From NCBI RefSeq assembly GCF_022631235.3, contig NZ_CP093310.2, positions 124,001-188,000 on the forward strand: 64,000 nucleotides of DNA, in the 5' to 3' direction. The notes beneath the pieces were generated by a model. The model saw only the letters and a list, made by a program, of their open reading frames with translations. It was not told the DNA's origin and did no database searches. Numbering within the stretch: the stretch's first letter is position 1; the number at the start of each line of letters is the position of its first letter. The translations under genes were made by a program, and so were the position numbers. This document shows positions 16,896-26,337 of this stretch, in pieces. This DNA is from Psychrobacter raelei. GTDB lineage: Bacteria > Pseudomonadota > Gammaproteobacteria > Pseudomonadales > Moraxellaceae.

Positions 16896-19778
16896 ATGAC
16901 AATAGCTGCTTTAATTCCCGAATTCGCCGTTGGTCAACGTTATTTATCCGACACCGAAGCCGAGCTTGGCTTAGGCGTGGTTATTGATGTTGACGACCGC
17001 TGCGTGCATATCTTATTTGCCCAAAGTGAAGAGACCCGGGTATATGCCAAGAACTCTGCGCCTTTATCCCGAGTGACCTTTAAGGTGGGCGATGAAATTA
17101 CCGATCAAGATGGTAATGCCCATATTGTCACCGGCGTTGATGAGGTGATGGGCGTGATTAAGTATCATGTGGACGGCCATCCGCGCGGTATTATGGAGAC
17201 CCGTTTGGCAGCCAATATCACCCTAGCTAAGCCATTAGAGCGCTTATTGGCAGGTCGTGTTGAGCGTGGGGATTGGTATGAGCTACGTCAAGATATCTTG
17301 CGTATGCAGTCAGCCTTAGCCGGTCACCCGCTTAAAGGCTTGATGGGTGCCCGTGTGGATATTATTCCGCATCAGTTATATATCGCTCATGAAGTGGGTA
17401 AGCGCATTGCACCCCGTGTGTTATTGGCAGATGAGGTGGGTCTGGGTAAGACCATCGAAGCGGGACTGATTATCCATCAGCAGCTGCTAACAGGTAAGGC
17501 GCAGCGCGTACTGATTTTGGTACCTGACAGCTTACAGTATCAGTGGATGGTTGAGATGCGTCGCCGTTTTAACCTAAACTTTGCCCTATTTGACTTGGTG
17601 CGTACTGCGGCTATTAAAGAGCACAACCCAGATCAAAATGTGTTCACCACTGAGCAGTGCATCATTGCAAGCTTAGATTTGCTGCTTGATCATCATGATT
17701 TGTATGAGCAGGCGATGGAGGCGGGCTTTGACTTATTGGTAGTCGATGAAGCGCATCATCTGCACTGGGACCCCGAGCAGGGCGGTAATGATAAGTATGA
17801 GCTAGTAGCAGACTTCGCGCATGAGACACCCGGTGTTCTATTATTGACTGCTACCCCAGAACAGTTAGGCGTTGAGAGTCACTTTGCGCGTTTGCGTTTG
17901 CTAGATTCTGACCGCTTTGATGATTTGGATGATTTTATCGCCGGTCAAGCGGCTTTTTCTGACACTGCGGCAGTGGCTGAAGTGTTGATGGATGACAAGC
18001 CACTGACTGACGGTCAAATCAACGCATTGACCCACTTATTAGGTATGCCTAACCCAGAAGAGCTGGCCGGCATTAATGAAGATGACAAGCTGCGCACCTA
18101 TGCGCTAAACCAGTTATTGGACCGTCATGGTACAGGCCGTGTGCTGTTTCGCAATACGCGTGATAGCGTCCAAGGCTTCCATGGTCGTACCAGTCGTCCG
18201 CATCCACTGCCTTGTCCAGACAGCTGGCAGGGCAATTATCAAACTTGTGGCAAATTACGTGAGCAGCTTTGGGGTGAAGAAAATCAACCCGATGGCGGCT
18301 GGCTAGAAGATGATCCGCGTGTGCCTTGGCTCATTAGTCTGTTAAAAGAGGAGCTCAAGCAGAAAAAAGTTCTGCTGATTGCCAGAAGCGGCGCCACTGT
18401 TGAGAGCTTAGAGGCGGTTCTGCGCCTACATGCCGGTATCAAGACAGCCATCTTTACTGAGCAAATGAGTCTGCTTGAGCGAGATCAGGCGGCAGCCTTC
18501 TTTGCCGATGATGCCGGCGCACAGATTTTGCTGTGCTCAGAGATTGGCTCAGAGGGGCGTAACTTCCAGTTTGCCAGCCACTTGATTTTATGGGATTTAC
18601 CGGCCAACCCTGATACCTTAGAGCAGCGTATCGGCCGCTTAGATCGTATCGGTCAAAGCCAAAAGATCACCTTACATGTCCCTTACGTGCAAGGCACTGC
18701 CCAAGAGCGTATGTATAAATGGTACGATGCGGCGCTGAACATCTTTAACCACATCTCGCCCACAGCGCAGACGGTACAAGAGCAGTTTATTGTGGATCTC
18801 AAGCCGCTGCTTGAAGGGGCTGATACACCCGAGAACCGAACAGCATTAGAGGATTTAATCACTGAGGCAGGTGCAGTACGTCAAGCGTTAGAGGCAGAGT
18901 TACAATCAGGCCGTGACCGTCTGCTTGAGTACAACTCGTGTCGTCCACGTGTGGCAGGCCGTATCGCTGATGCGATGAGCGACTTTGATGCCAATAACCT
19001 ATTGCCGGCTTTCTTAGACCGCTTCTTCTCTTCAGTCAATCTAGATCACAGTGTACAGCGTGATGGATCTTGGATTATCCATCCACCAGAGGCCGAAAAC
19101 AGCCAGCATACTGATGTGGATAATCTACCCATTTCTGAAGATGGTATGACGCTAACCTTTAAGCGTAGCCAGGCACTGATGCGTGAAGACATGGACTTCT
19201 TGACCCATGAGCATCCGCTGATGTTGGCCATTTATGACATGGCCAATTCTGGTACCTTTGGTAACACTACAGTGGCCATGTTAAAGAGCAACACAGTGCC
19301 TGAGGGCATGCTGCTGCTTGAGGTGAATTTTAGAGTCACCACCATTGCGCCAAAAGTACTGAACTTAACTGCCAACTTGCCCACCCAAATGCTGCGAGTG
19401 TTCTTAGGGGAGCAAGGCGGGGACTTGTCAGAGCGCATCACCGCAGATATGATCTTGCCACACATTGAGCGCCTGGACAAAAACCGTGCTCGCCAAGTGG
19501 TGAAAGTGCGCAGCCAAGTGATTGAATCGCGTTACCATGATGCTGAAGCCATTGCTCAAGGTAAGCTTGACACGATTAGCGCTCAGGCTTTGGCACGCTT
19601 TAGTCAAATTTGGGAGCGTGAGATTAACCGCCTAAAACAGCTACAGCAAGTGAACCCCAACGTGCGTGATGAAGAGATTGAGCGCCTTGAATCGCTTAAA
19701 GCACAAGGTGAGCAGGCCTTGACCAATTTGTCATTGGTGCCAGATAGCATTCGAGTGTTGGTGGCGGTTAAGCCTTAG
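16896..19778 (+). CDS. rapA: RNA polymerase-associated ATPase RapA (Swi2/Snf2 family)
   Basis: RapA (HepA) binds RNA polymerase and recycles it after transcription, using a Swi2/Snf2 ATPase motor in the cytoplasm. At 960 residues it is close to the usual 968. The N-terminal Tudor-like domains (FAVGQRYLSDTEAELGLGVV) are followed by Walker A (DEVGLGKTIEAG, about residues 182-193) and the DEAH box (VVDEAHHLHW). The helicase C lobe ends in LEQRIGRLDRIGQ, and the long RapA C-terminal region follows. It is a single-gene unit with its own terminator at 19836-19865. Confidence 0.96.
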   Translation: MTIAALIPEFAVGQRYLSDTEAELGLGVVIDVDDRCVHILFAQSEETRVYAKNSAPLSRVTFKVGDEITDQDGNAHIVTGVDEVMGVIKYHVDGHPRGIMETRLAANITLAKPLERLLAGRVERGDWYELRQDILRMQSALAGHPLKGLMGARVDIIPHQLYIAHEVGKRIAPRVLLADEVGLGKTIEAGLIIHQQLLTGKAQRVLILVPDSLQYQWMVEMRRRFNLNFALFDLVRTAAIKEHNPDQNVFTTEQCIIASLDLLLDHHDLYEQAMEAGFDLLVVDEAHHLHWDPEQGGNDKYELVADFAHETPGVLLLTATPEQLGVESHFARLRLLDSDRFDDLDDFIAGQAAFSDTAAVAEVLMDDKPLTDGQINALTHLLGMPNPEELAGINEDDKLRTYALNQLLDRHGTGRVLFRNTRDSVQGFHGRTSRPHPLPCPDSWQGNYQTCGKLREQLWGEENQPDGGWLEDDPRVPWLISLLKEELKQKKVLLIARSGATVESLEAVLRLHAGIKTAIFTEQMSLLERDQAAAFFADDAGAQILLCSEIGSEGRNFQFASHLILWDLPANPDTLEQRIGRLDRIGQSQKITLHVPYVQGTAQERMYKWYDAALNIFNHISPTAQTVQEQFIVDLKPLLEGADTPENRTALEDLITEAGAVRQALEAELQSGRDRLLEYNSCRPRVAGRIADAMSDFDANNLLPAFLDRFFSSVNLDHSVQRDGSWIIHPPEAENSQHTDVDNLPISEDGMTLTFKRSQALMREDMDFLTHEHPLMLAIYDMANSGTFGNTTVAMLKSNTVPEGMLLLEVNFRVTTIAPKVLNLTANLPTQMLRVFLGEQGGDLSERITADMILPHIERLDKNRARQVVKVRSQVIESRYHDAEAIAQGKLDTISAQALARFSQIWEREINRLKQLQQVNPNVRDEEIERLESLKAQGEQALTNLSLVPDSIRVLVAVKP

Positions 19779-19835
19779 ACTCAGTCTCTACCAAAAAAAA
19801 TCAGCGACAATTTAGCCTGATCGAAGTTGTTAGAC

Positions 19836-19865
19836 GCCCCACTTATCAGTGGGGCTTTTAGTTTT
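19836..19865 (+). terminator. Rho-independent terminator after rapA
   Basis: GCCCCACT/AGTGGGGC forms a hairpin followed by TTTTAGTTTTT. Confidence 0.88.
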
Positions 19866-19920
19866 TGGTGTAATGCGTTACTCTAAAACCACTTCAATGA
19901 TATTGTAGAGGGCAGTGCAT

Positions 19921-20388
19921 ATGACCCCAGCTGTGAATTTAGCCAAAAAACTCAAACTCGATTATCAACTACATGAATACCAGCATGATCCCAGCGCTGA
20001 GTCTTATGGACTAGAGGCCGCTGACAAGCTGGGTCTGCCACCCGAGCACGTGTTTAAGACCTTGGTGGTGGCCACTGAGAGTGATAAATTGGCGGTGGCC
20101 ATTTTGCCGGTAATTGCCACCCTCAATTTCAAAAAAATGGCCAAGGCTATGGGCTGCAAAAAGGTGCAAATGGCCGACCCCAAAGTGGTCGAGCGCAGCA
20201 GCGGTTATGTGCTGGGCGGCGTCAGTCCCTTAGGACAAAAAAAACGACTGCCAACTGTCATTCATGAGTCCGCCCAGCAGCTGACGACGATGCATGTCAG
20301 CGGCGGCAGACGTGGGCTGGAGATTGAGTTACCGCCGGCGCAATTGGCGCAGGCACTGACTGCTAAATTTGCCGATATTATTGATTAA
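19921..20388 (+). CDS. ybaK: Cys-tRNA(Pro)/Cys-tRNA(Cys) deacylase YbaK
   Basis: YbaK hydrolyses cysteine wrongly attached to tRNA-Pro by ProRS. The 155-residue protein starts at ATG 19921, which has GAGGG 8 bases upstream; a GTG two codons earlier is too close to that site. Family blocks seen are PAVNLAKKL at the start, AADKLGLPPEHVFKTLVV, LNFKKMAKAMGCKK with the conserved Lys, and the loop YVLGGVSPLGQKK. An A-run (A8) inside the gene encodes the LGQKKR part and leaves the frame intact. Confidence 0.93.
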   Translation: MTPAVNLAKKLKLDYQLHEYQHDPSAESYGLEAADKLGLPPEHVFKTLVVATESDKLAVAILPVIATLNFKKMAKAMGCKKVQMADPKVVERSSGYVLGGVSPLGQKKRLPTVIHESAQQLTTMHVSGGRRGLEIELPPAQLAQALTAKFADIID

Positions 20389-20453
20389 TACTTTAGATTT
20401 AAGTCACTTATGTCGTTTTTTTGATTTCAACTTACCTTATATAGAATATCCTA

Positions 20454-20828
20454 ATGCCACATGTTATTGTTCAAGCCACCCCCAACGTTACCATTAATCG
20501 CCCTGAGCGCTTACTAAAACAGATCAACAGCTGCCTATGGGAAACTGGCCATTTTGATAAGCCGCAAGCCATTAAAGCGCGCCTGCTTGATGTAGAGACT
20601 TTCTTAGTTGGTATGGAGGATGATCAGCAGCAAGAGGGGTTTATTTATCTGCAATTAAGACTGATGCCCGGACGCAGCCAGCAGATTCGTGATGAGCTGG
20701 CTGAGAAGCTACGCATCTGTTTGCAGCAAGAGCTTGAAGCACAGCAGTCTGGCCGAGTTACTATTCAGTACTGTGTTGAAGTCATTGAGCTTAGCGCAGC
20801 TTACAGTAAGGTGCGCGTGCAGCCGTAG
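20454..20828 (+). CDS. 5-carboxymethyl-2-hydroxymuconate isomerase-like tautomerase
   Basis: The 124-residue protein is of the CHMI/HpaF family, small tautomerases that use an N-terminal proline exposed after Met removal (MPHVIVQATPN). The arginines in MPGRSQQIRDELAEKL match the family. CHMI acts in homoprotocatechuate breakdown, but no other hpa gene is nearby, so the physiological substrate is uncertain. It is 65 bases after ybaK and may share its transcript. It converges with the next gene, only 4 bases from that stop codon. Confidence 0.85.
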   Translation: MPHVIVQATPNVTINRPERLLKQINSCLWETGHFDKPQAIKARLLDVETFLVGMEDDQQQEGFIYLQLRLMPGRSQQIRDELAEKLRICLQQELEAQQSGRVTIQYCVEVIELSAAYSKVRVQP

Positions 20829-20832
20829 TCCA

Positions 20833-21321
20833 CTACTGACAGAGGTCTTGACTGGCGTAGGTGGGCAGGATAATCACTTCAGCTTGATAGCCGGCCTTGC
20901 CGCCTTGAGTTGCCATTAAGTTGCGGGCAATGCGCAGCTTATAGGTACCCGTCTCGGGCAAGCAGTTTTGATAGACGATACCGCCCTTACTGCCGTCTTG
21001 CTGACCTGAGGGCATGTGCAGTACGCCGACATTTGCCGTTTCTGCAGTGCCTTTTAGTGGGGTAATATTGATTAAGGCAAACTGACCTTTTTGTGCTTTA
21101 AACTGATACCAAGTATCTTGCTGCTTGGCCGCTAATATCCCAGATACTTTACTGCTGACCGCCCCTTTCTCGAAGTGCAGAGGCTTGATAGAAGCCGCTA
21201 CACCGAGCTGACTTACTCCTAGCAGCGCCAATAAACAAAGCTTAGCACCGCTTATGCTGCTGCGGCTTTTACGGCTTAATTTGTGTTTATGTGATGCGTT
21301 AATGGGGTGAATAATAGCCAT
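20833..21321 (-). CDS. Exported protein of unknown function, PPC-like beta domain
   Basis: The 162-residue protein has a long basic n-region, then a hydrophobic core (LCLLALLGVSQLGVAAS) that looks like a Sec signal peptide cleaved near residue 43. The mature part is beta-rich (WYQFKAQKGQFALINITPLKG, then LPETGTYKLRIARN). It resembles the pre-peptidase C-terminal (PPC) or g-type lysozyme-inhibitor type of small beta sandwich. Two cysteines near the end (QNCLPE and DLCQ) could form a disulfide. Function is not recognised. Its stop codon is 4 bases from that of the convergent tautomerase gene. Confidence 0.7.
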   Translation of the reverse strand: MAIIHPINASHKHKLSRKSRSSISGAKLCLLALLGVSQLGVAASIKPLHFEKGAVSSKVSGILAAKQQDTWYQFKAQKGQFALINITPLKGTAETANVGVLHMPSGQQDGSKGGIVYQNCLPETGTYKLRIARNLMATQGGKAGYQAEVIILPTYASQDLCQ

Positions 21322-21425
21322 AACTTGTCCTCGGGTTAACTAAAAATGAGTTAATCGGCTGATAAAAGGCGAGCTGTTTAGTATGAGCTGAGCTTGCTTT
21401 GGTGTGAAGTAAAAAATTGTAGAGG

Positions 21426-21462
21426 TAAAAAAACCGCCCTAATAAATAGGGCGGTTTTTTTA
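21426..21462 (-). terminator. Terminator of the acyl-CoA dehydrogenase gene
   Basis: AAAACCGCCCTA/TAGGGCGGTTTT forms a strong hairpin with A and T tracts on both sides. It lies just past the stop of the leftward acyl-CoA dehydrogenase gene. Confidence 0.9.
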
Positions 21463-21487
21463 ATCTAGTGGCCAAATAGCCGATGGA

Positions 21488-23308
21488 TTAGTCTAAGAAA
21501 GCAAAGTGCTCGATGTCCATGTCAGTCATAGACGAGCTTGGCGCTACCATGCTCTCAGCATGACCTGAGGTGCGTGGTAGGATCTTATCAAAGTAAAATT
21601 CAGCAGTTTGAATTTTGGCTTTGTAGAATTCAGGGGCTTCTACACCACCGTTTTCAAGCTTGTCATAAGCGACAGCAGCCATACGTGCCCAGTGATAAGC
21701 CATCATGATGTAGCCCGAGTACATTAAGTAATCCACAGAAGCTGCTGAGATGATTTCACGGTCTTTACGGGCACTTAGCATTAGGCGTACAGTTAGCGTA
21801 TTCCATTCGGCACATAGCTTGGTTAATGCCCAAACAAATTTACGCATGTTTTTATCCAGTGCATACTCACCACACCATTTCATGATGCTTGAGGTGTAAT
21901 CACGGATGATTTTACCTTTTGACTGTAAGATAACCTTACGGCCTAATAAGTCTAATGCTTGAACGCCAGTAGTACCTTCATATAAGGTTGAGATACGAGC
22001 ATCACGAGCGATAAGCTCCATACCCCACTCTTTGATATAGCCATGACCACCATAAACTTGCTGGCCTTCTTTAGCCGCTTCAATAGCCAGCTCAGTTAAG
22101 AAGCCTTTTAAAATGGGGGTATAAAAACCTAATTTGTCATCCCACTTCTCAAATTCTTCGTTGTTATTTTCAGCCACACCCTGTGACATCTTGTCGGCAT
22201 AACGGGCAGCATGATAGATCATTGAGCGACCGCCTTCAGCGAAAGCTTTCATGGTCAATAACATACGGCGCACATCAGCGTGGTTGATAATCGCATCGGC
22301 TACTTTTTCAGGCTCTTTTGTGCCAGAAAGGGTACGCATTGAACGACGCTCTTTGGCATATGGTAAGGCATTTTGGAAGGCCAATTCACAATGAGCTAAG
22401 CCTTGGATACCGGTACCGATACGTGCGGTGTTCATAAAGGTGAACATGGCTTTTAGACCACGATTTGGCTCACCAATTAAGTAGCCTTTAGCATTATCGA
22501 AGTTTAGAACACAGGTGGCTGAAGAGGCGATACCCATTTTGTGTTCAATAGAGCCACAGCTTACGCCATTGCGCTCGCCGGCTTCGCCTTCTTCATTGAT
22601 ATTGAATTTAGGTACGATAAATAGTGAAATACCACGGGTACCTTCAGGCGCATCAGGAAGGCGCGCCAGTACAATATGAATAATATTGTCAGTTAAATCA
22701 TGCTCACCACTTGAGATGAAGATTTTTGTGCCATTCAGCGTATAGCTACCATCTTCTTGTGGCACAGCTTTGGTCTTTACTTGACCCAAGTCAGTGCCCG
22801 CTTGTGGCTCAGTTAAGCACATAGTGCCTGACCACGTGCCTTCTATCAATTTTGGCAAGTAAGTATCTTTTTGTTCTTCAGTACCGTACTGCATTAAGGT
22901 GTTGATACAGCCAGTAGTTAGGCCAGGATACATCGCCCAAGGCCAGTTTGCGGTACCCATCATCTCTGATTTAATAAGGTTTAAAGACATGGGTAGGTTC
23001 ATGCCGCCGTACTCTTCTGGGTACGAGATACCTTGCCAGCCGCCTTCAACGAACTGGTTATAAGCGTCTTTAAAACCTTTAGGCGTCGTTACCACACCAT
23101 TTTCAAAATGGCAGCCTTCAGCATCGGCTGGCTGATATAAAGGGCTAAGAATATTTTCGGCAAAGTCGGCCATGCCTTGCAAAATCATATCGACCGTTTC
23201 AGGGTCGGCATTGGCACCATTGCTTAAGTCTTTATAATGCTTTTGAAAATCAAAAACATCGTTTAATAAGAACTTCATGTCACGAAGGGGGGCTTTATAA
23301 CTTAACAT
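21488..23308 (-). CDS. Acyl-CoA dehydrogenase, DmdC-like long form
   Basis: The 606-residue flavoprotein belongs to the long acyl-CoA dehydrogenase group that includes 3-methylmercaptopropionyl-CoA dehydrogenase DmdC. It oxidises an acyl-CoA to the enoyl-CoA and passes electrons to ETF. The N-terminus MLSYKAPLRDMKFLLNDVF is the hallmark of the group. The FAD-site segments MCLTEPQAGTDLG and KIFISSGEHD are present, as is the C-terminal YGGHGYIKEWGMELIARDARI block. The substrate chain cannot be determined; medium or long fatty acyl-CoA is typical outside DMSP degraders. It is a single-gene unit with a strong terminator. Confidence 0.92.
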   Translation of the reverse strand: MLSYKAPLRDMKFLLNDVFDFQKHYKDLSNGANADPETVDMILQGMADFAENILSPLYQPADAEGCHFENGVVTTPKGFKDAYNQFVEGGWQGISYPEEYGGMNLPMSLNLIKSEMMGTANWPWAMYPGLTTGCINTLMQYGTEEQKDTYLPKLIEGTWSGTMCLTEPQAGTDLGQVKTKAVPQEDGSYTLNGTKIFISSGEHDLTDNIIHIVLARLPDAPEGTRGISLFIVPKFNINEEGEAGERNGVSCGSIEHKMGIASSATCVLNFDNAKGYLIGEPNRGLKAMFTFMNTARIGTGIQGLAHCELAFQNALPYAKERRSMRTLSGTKEPEKVADAIINHADVRRMLLTMKAFAEGGRSMIYHAARYADKMSQGVAENNNEEFEKWDDKLGFYTPILKGFLTELAIEAAKEGQQVYGGHGYIKEWGMELIARDARISTLYEGTTGVQALDLLGRKVILQSKGKIIRDYTSSIMKWCGEYALDKNMRKFVWALTKLCAEWNTLTVRLMLSARKDREIISAASVDYLMYSGYIMMAYHWARMAAVAYDKLENGGVEAPEFYKAKIQTAEFYFDKILPRTSGHAESMVAPSSSMTDMDIEHFAFLD

Positions 23309-23791
23309 AAGGCAGTCTCTTTTATTTTTTAAGTGTCGCTGTAAAACATTATCACCACTGGATAATGCAAGGCTTTATAATGAAATAATGAAAGTTAGTA
23401 TAAGCGCAATTTATATAAAAGCCTATTATTTATAACTATTATTCATGTGTGTATACTTGTATCATAACCATAAGTTAAATTTAATAAGCACAGCTGCGTC
23501 CAATATTAAATAAAAATTAACTATAAATACTCTTAAATTAGAGCCAACACAAAGCATAAGGCGGCAAACAACCCTTGATGGGTTTTATAAGCAATAAAAA
23601 ACAGTTAAGGTAGATGATAACTTTAATGACTCACCGTTTAATTAATATTAATTGTCAATCAGTATGCTATAGCTTTTAGATTCTCGCCACATTTCGGTGT
23701 AGTTAAAGTGTCATTTTTGGTTTTAGTTTGTTTCTTGATTCGATATATATGCCTTCAATAACATTTTTATAATTAAGAGTCCGCATCTTTT
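23309..23791. other. AT-rich intergenic region between divergent genes
   Basis: This is 483 bp upstream of both the acyl-CoA dehydrogenase and FUSC genes. It holds a TTGACA reading leftward at about 23654 with no good -10 at the right distance. Nothing else supportable was seen. Confidence 0.4.
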
Positions 23792-24895
23792 ATGTCAATT
23801 AAACGTTTAAAACAAATCGCCAAGCACGAGGCTGAGCATCTATTCACAGTTAGGCCAAGTGCCAAGCCTTGGCATGTCAGCCTCTCTGCAGCACTAATTA
23901 TTGCCTCTACCATTCTTATTGGTGCTTTATACCATAACTTGCCAATGGGTATTTTGGCGTCATTGGGCGCTATGATTATCCTAAACCAGCCCGTTGCAGG
24001 GAGTTTGCGCCAACGCCAAGGCTTGCTATTGCTCATGGGCATTATCATGGTGCTAAGCTTTAGTGTGGGCCTCATAGCGCATCAGGTTCAGTTATTAAAA
24101 TGGCCTTTATTCACGCTACTTTGTTTTATCGTGGTGGCCATAGGTCGCTACATGCATCTGCCTCCGCCGGGTAGTATGTTTGTGCTGATGGCATCTGTCA
24201 TCGCCATATTTATGCCTGGGGGATGGGAGGATATGCCAGGTAGGATAAGCGTGGTAGCCGCCGGTGCGCTATATGCTTGGGTCATGTCTTTGTTTTATAA
24301 CTTAGCGGTGGTGGGGGTGGCATCTGAGCCTGCGCCCTCTAAGCACTACTATGAGCTTGGGCTAATTACTGAAAGCTTAATCGTCTGTTTTTTTGTGGTG
24401 TTGTCGCTTGAATTGGCGCTGTGGCTAGATATGCCTTATCCTTATTGGGTGCCTGTAAGCTGTTATATTATCATGCAGGGCATGCAGTTACGTACGATGT
24501 GGATCAGGCAACTGCACCGTGTTTTAGGGACCGGCATTGGGGTGTTTGTCGCCGCGTTTTTATTGTCGTTTTCATGGAGCAATGTAGGGGTGGCGTTGGT
24601 GATTTTTTGCCTACTATTGTGGATAGAGACGTTGGTGTCTCGCCATTATGCTTCGGCAGTTATTATGATCACCCCTTTGACGATATTTATTGCGGAATAT
24701 GGTAAGAGCGCCGCCCATACCGAAGTAGGGGCAATGGCTTATCAAGGGATAATGCAAGCGCGGTTTTTGGATACTTTATTAGGTTGTGTGGTCGCTTTAT
24801 TGGGCGGTGTGGTTATGCAGTCAACTTGGCTAAGGCGACCGCTGATGACACTTGAGGCCAAAGTTTTTCAAGACAAAATCCGACTGCAAAAATAG
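23792..24895 (+). CDS. FUSC-family inner-membrane protein
   Basis: The 367-residue protein has two blocks of hydrophobic helices. The first (about 28-180) carries the FUSC signature (ASLGAMIILNQPVAGSLRQR, a variant of the usual start) and the second runs from about 200 to 350 (PYPYWVPVSCYIIMQG). FUSC proteins include the aromatic-acid efflux protein AaeB and YccS. The long cytoplasmic domain of AaeB/YccS is missing, so this is a short form. No membrane-fusion partner is adjacent. The exported substrate is unknown. Confidence 0.82.
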   Translation: MSIKRLKQIAKHEAEHLFTVRPSAKPWHVSLSAALIIASTILIGALYHNLPMGILASLGAMIILNQPVAGSLRQRQGLLLLMGIIMVLSFSVGLIAHQVQLLKWPLFTLLCFIVVAIGRYMHLPPPGSMFVLMASVIAIFMPGGWEDMPGRISVVAAGALYAWVMSLFYNLAVVGVASEPAPSKHYYELGLITESLIVCFFVVLSLELALWLDMPYPYWVPVSCYIIMQGMQLRTMWIRQLHRVLGTGIGVFVAAFLLSFSWSNVGVALVIFCLLLWIETLVSRHYASAVIMITPLTIFIAEYGKSAAHTEVGAMAYQGIMQARFLDTLLGCVVALLGGVVMQSTWLRRPLMTLEAKVFQDKIRLQK

Positions 24896-24941
24896 ATCTT
24901 TTTTGACGATACAACGAAGCCCAGAGCAGCCAAAATTGGAT

Positions 24942-24977
24942 AATTAAATAAAGAATTAAATAAAGAATTAAATGAAT
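24942..24977. repeat. 12-bp tandem repeat running into the aroE stop codon
   Basis: AATTAAATAAAG occurs at 24942-24953 and 24954-24965, followed by a diverged third copy that contains the aroE stop and last codons. Confidence 0.85.
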
Positions 24978-25852
24978 AAATTGCTATCTACCGCCTTACC
25001 GGTCCATTGAGTAAAGCTTAAAGCCGCCTGACCGATTAGCATACCGTAGCCCTCAGAGACTTGGGCGGAGTGTGAGTGAAAATGGGTCAAAAAGGGCAGC
25101 TCACGGCCATACATCATGTCATAAGCATAGCCGCATCTAAGTGCCTCACTAAGTGGCAGGCTGTCGCCAGATAAGCCAATGGAGGTGGCATTTATGATTA
25201 AATCGTATTGACCCGTGAGTGCCTCGATGGTGCAGCTTGTAGGGGCAATGGTTGCAATCAAAGGATGGGCGCTACAAAGCTGGTCTATCAAATCTTCAGC
25301 CTTACTGAGCGTGCGATTGGCAATGGTCAGCTCGCTTATACCCGCTTCAATCAGTGGTAATACCACACCTCGTGATGCACCGCCTGCGCCCAATATCGCC
25401 ACTTTAGCGCCCTGTAGCGGCCAACCCAATTGCCGTAAGTGATTGACCAGACCTTGACCATCGGTATTATCACCAAACAGCTTACCATCTTTGAGTAACA
25501 AGGTGTTGACGGCGCCTGCCACCTGAGCATGTGCAGACAAGCCGCCTTGCTCGGCGCACATCTGATAAGCAATCTGCTTAAAAGGCACCGTGACATTAGC
25601 GCCCACACCGCCGCCATTAAAAAACGCTTCTACCACTGCCGTAAAGCTGGCCTTATCGTCAGGACAGTATTGACGCGCATAACGAATATCGAGTCCGGTT
25701 TGCTTAGCGAATTGCTGATGAATTTGTGGCGATTTACTGTGTGCAATGGGATTACCAATCACCATAAAATGCTGCGTCTGAGCATCAACTGAGCGTTTGG
25801 CGTCGGAGTTTGAATTAATAGTAAGGTTACGGCTGATGTCAGATGGGGTCAT
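24968..25852 (-). CDS. aroE: Shikimate dehydrogenase
   Basis: AroE reduces 3-dehydroshikimate to shikimate with NADPH in aromatic amino-acid synthesis. From ATG 25852 the protein is 294 residues, about 20-25 longer than usual because of an N-terminal tail before FMVIGNPIAHSKSP. The open frame extends 24 codons further upstream, but that part lacks family character. Shikimate-binding SKSP, the catalytic Lys in NVTVPFK and Asp in DNTDGQGL are present. The NADP-binding GAGGASRGVV and NATSIGLSGD are also seen. The ribosome site (AAAGAG) is weak, so the exact start is uncertain. Confidence 0.93.
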   Translation of the reverse strand: MTPSDISRNLTINSNSDAKRSVDAQTQHFMVIGNPIAHSKSPQIHQQFAKQTGLDIRYARQYCPDDKASFTAVVEAFFNGGGVGANVTVPFKQIAYQMCAEQGGLSAHAQVAGAVNTLLLKDGKLFGDNTDGQGLVNHLRQLGWPLQGAKVAILGAGGASRGVVLPLIEAGISELTIANRTLSKAEDLIDQLCSAHPLIATIAPTSCTIEALTGQYDLIINATSIGLSGDSLPLSEALRCGYAYDMMYGRELPFLTHFHSHSAQVSEGYGMLIGQAALSFTQWTGKAVDSNLFI

Positions 25853-26337
25853 AAGGCACTCTTTAAGTAAAAAAATCGGTGGGATAGTGCACTGTGGCTT
25901 GATTATAGTATCGAAAAATATCAAACGTATCGAAAAATATCAAAAAAGTGTGTGGCCGTGTTAGGCTCAAGCAAGTCAACTATTATGCTACGCTGCTTAT
26001 GGGTGACTATAATTTAGTACAAAAAACTTAATATAACAAACCCACTATCGTCGTGACAGCCCCCTGTAAGGTTTTACTGAGGCTTCATGCTTTTTCCACT
26101 ATGCAATGGCGGGGGTTTTGGATACACTAAGCATTCGCTGCTGTATCAAATTGGCTCGATAATTGACCCCCATTTGATGCTAGGGCAATAATACGGCTAA
26201 ATGCTATTATGGGCGTCATTATCAGTTAGCAATACAGTCCCAATGCCCTAAAAGTGATGCCTTTATTGTGAAGGATTCATTGAAAAGTTACCAAGGTGGG
26301 TAACGGTTTTACAATATAAGTGAAAAGGTGTGCGTGA
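25853..26337. other. Intergenic region between divergent aroE and lipoprotein genes
   Basis: Apart from the 19-bp duplication at 25908-25945, this 485-bp stretch has no feature I can support. The part from 26041 to 26337 is less AT-rich than other spacers but shows no RNA gene I recognise. Confidence 0.4.
25908..25945. repeat. 19-bp direct tandem repeat, two copies
   Basis: GTATCGAAAAATATCAAAC and an 18/19 match lie head to tail at 25908-25926 and 25927-25945, upstream of aroE. Confidence 0.85.

Noticed and set aside
20236..20243. A8 run in ybaK as a phase-variation tract
   Set aside because: The frame is intact and the run encodes conserved residues; such short A-runs are common here and no switching evidence exists.
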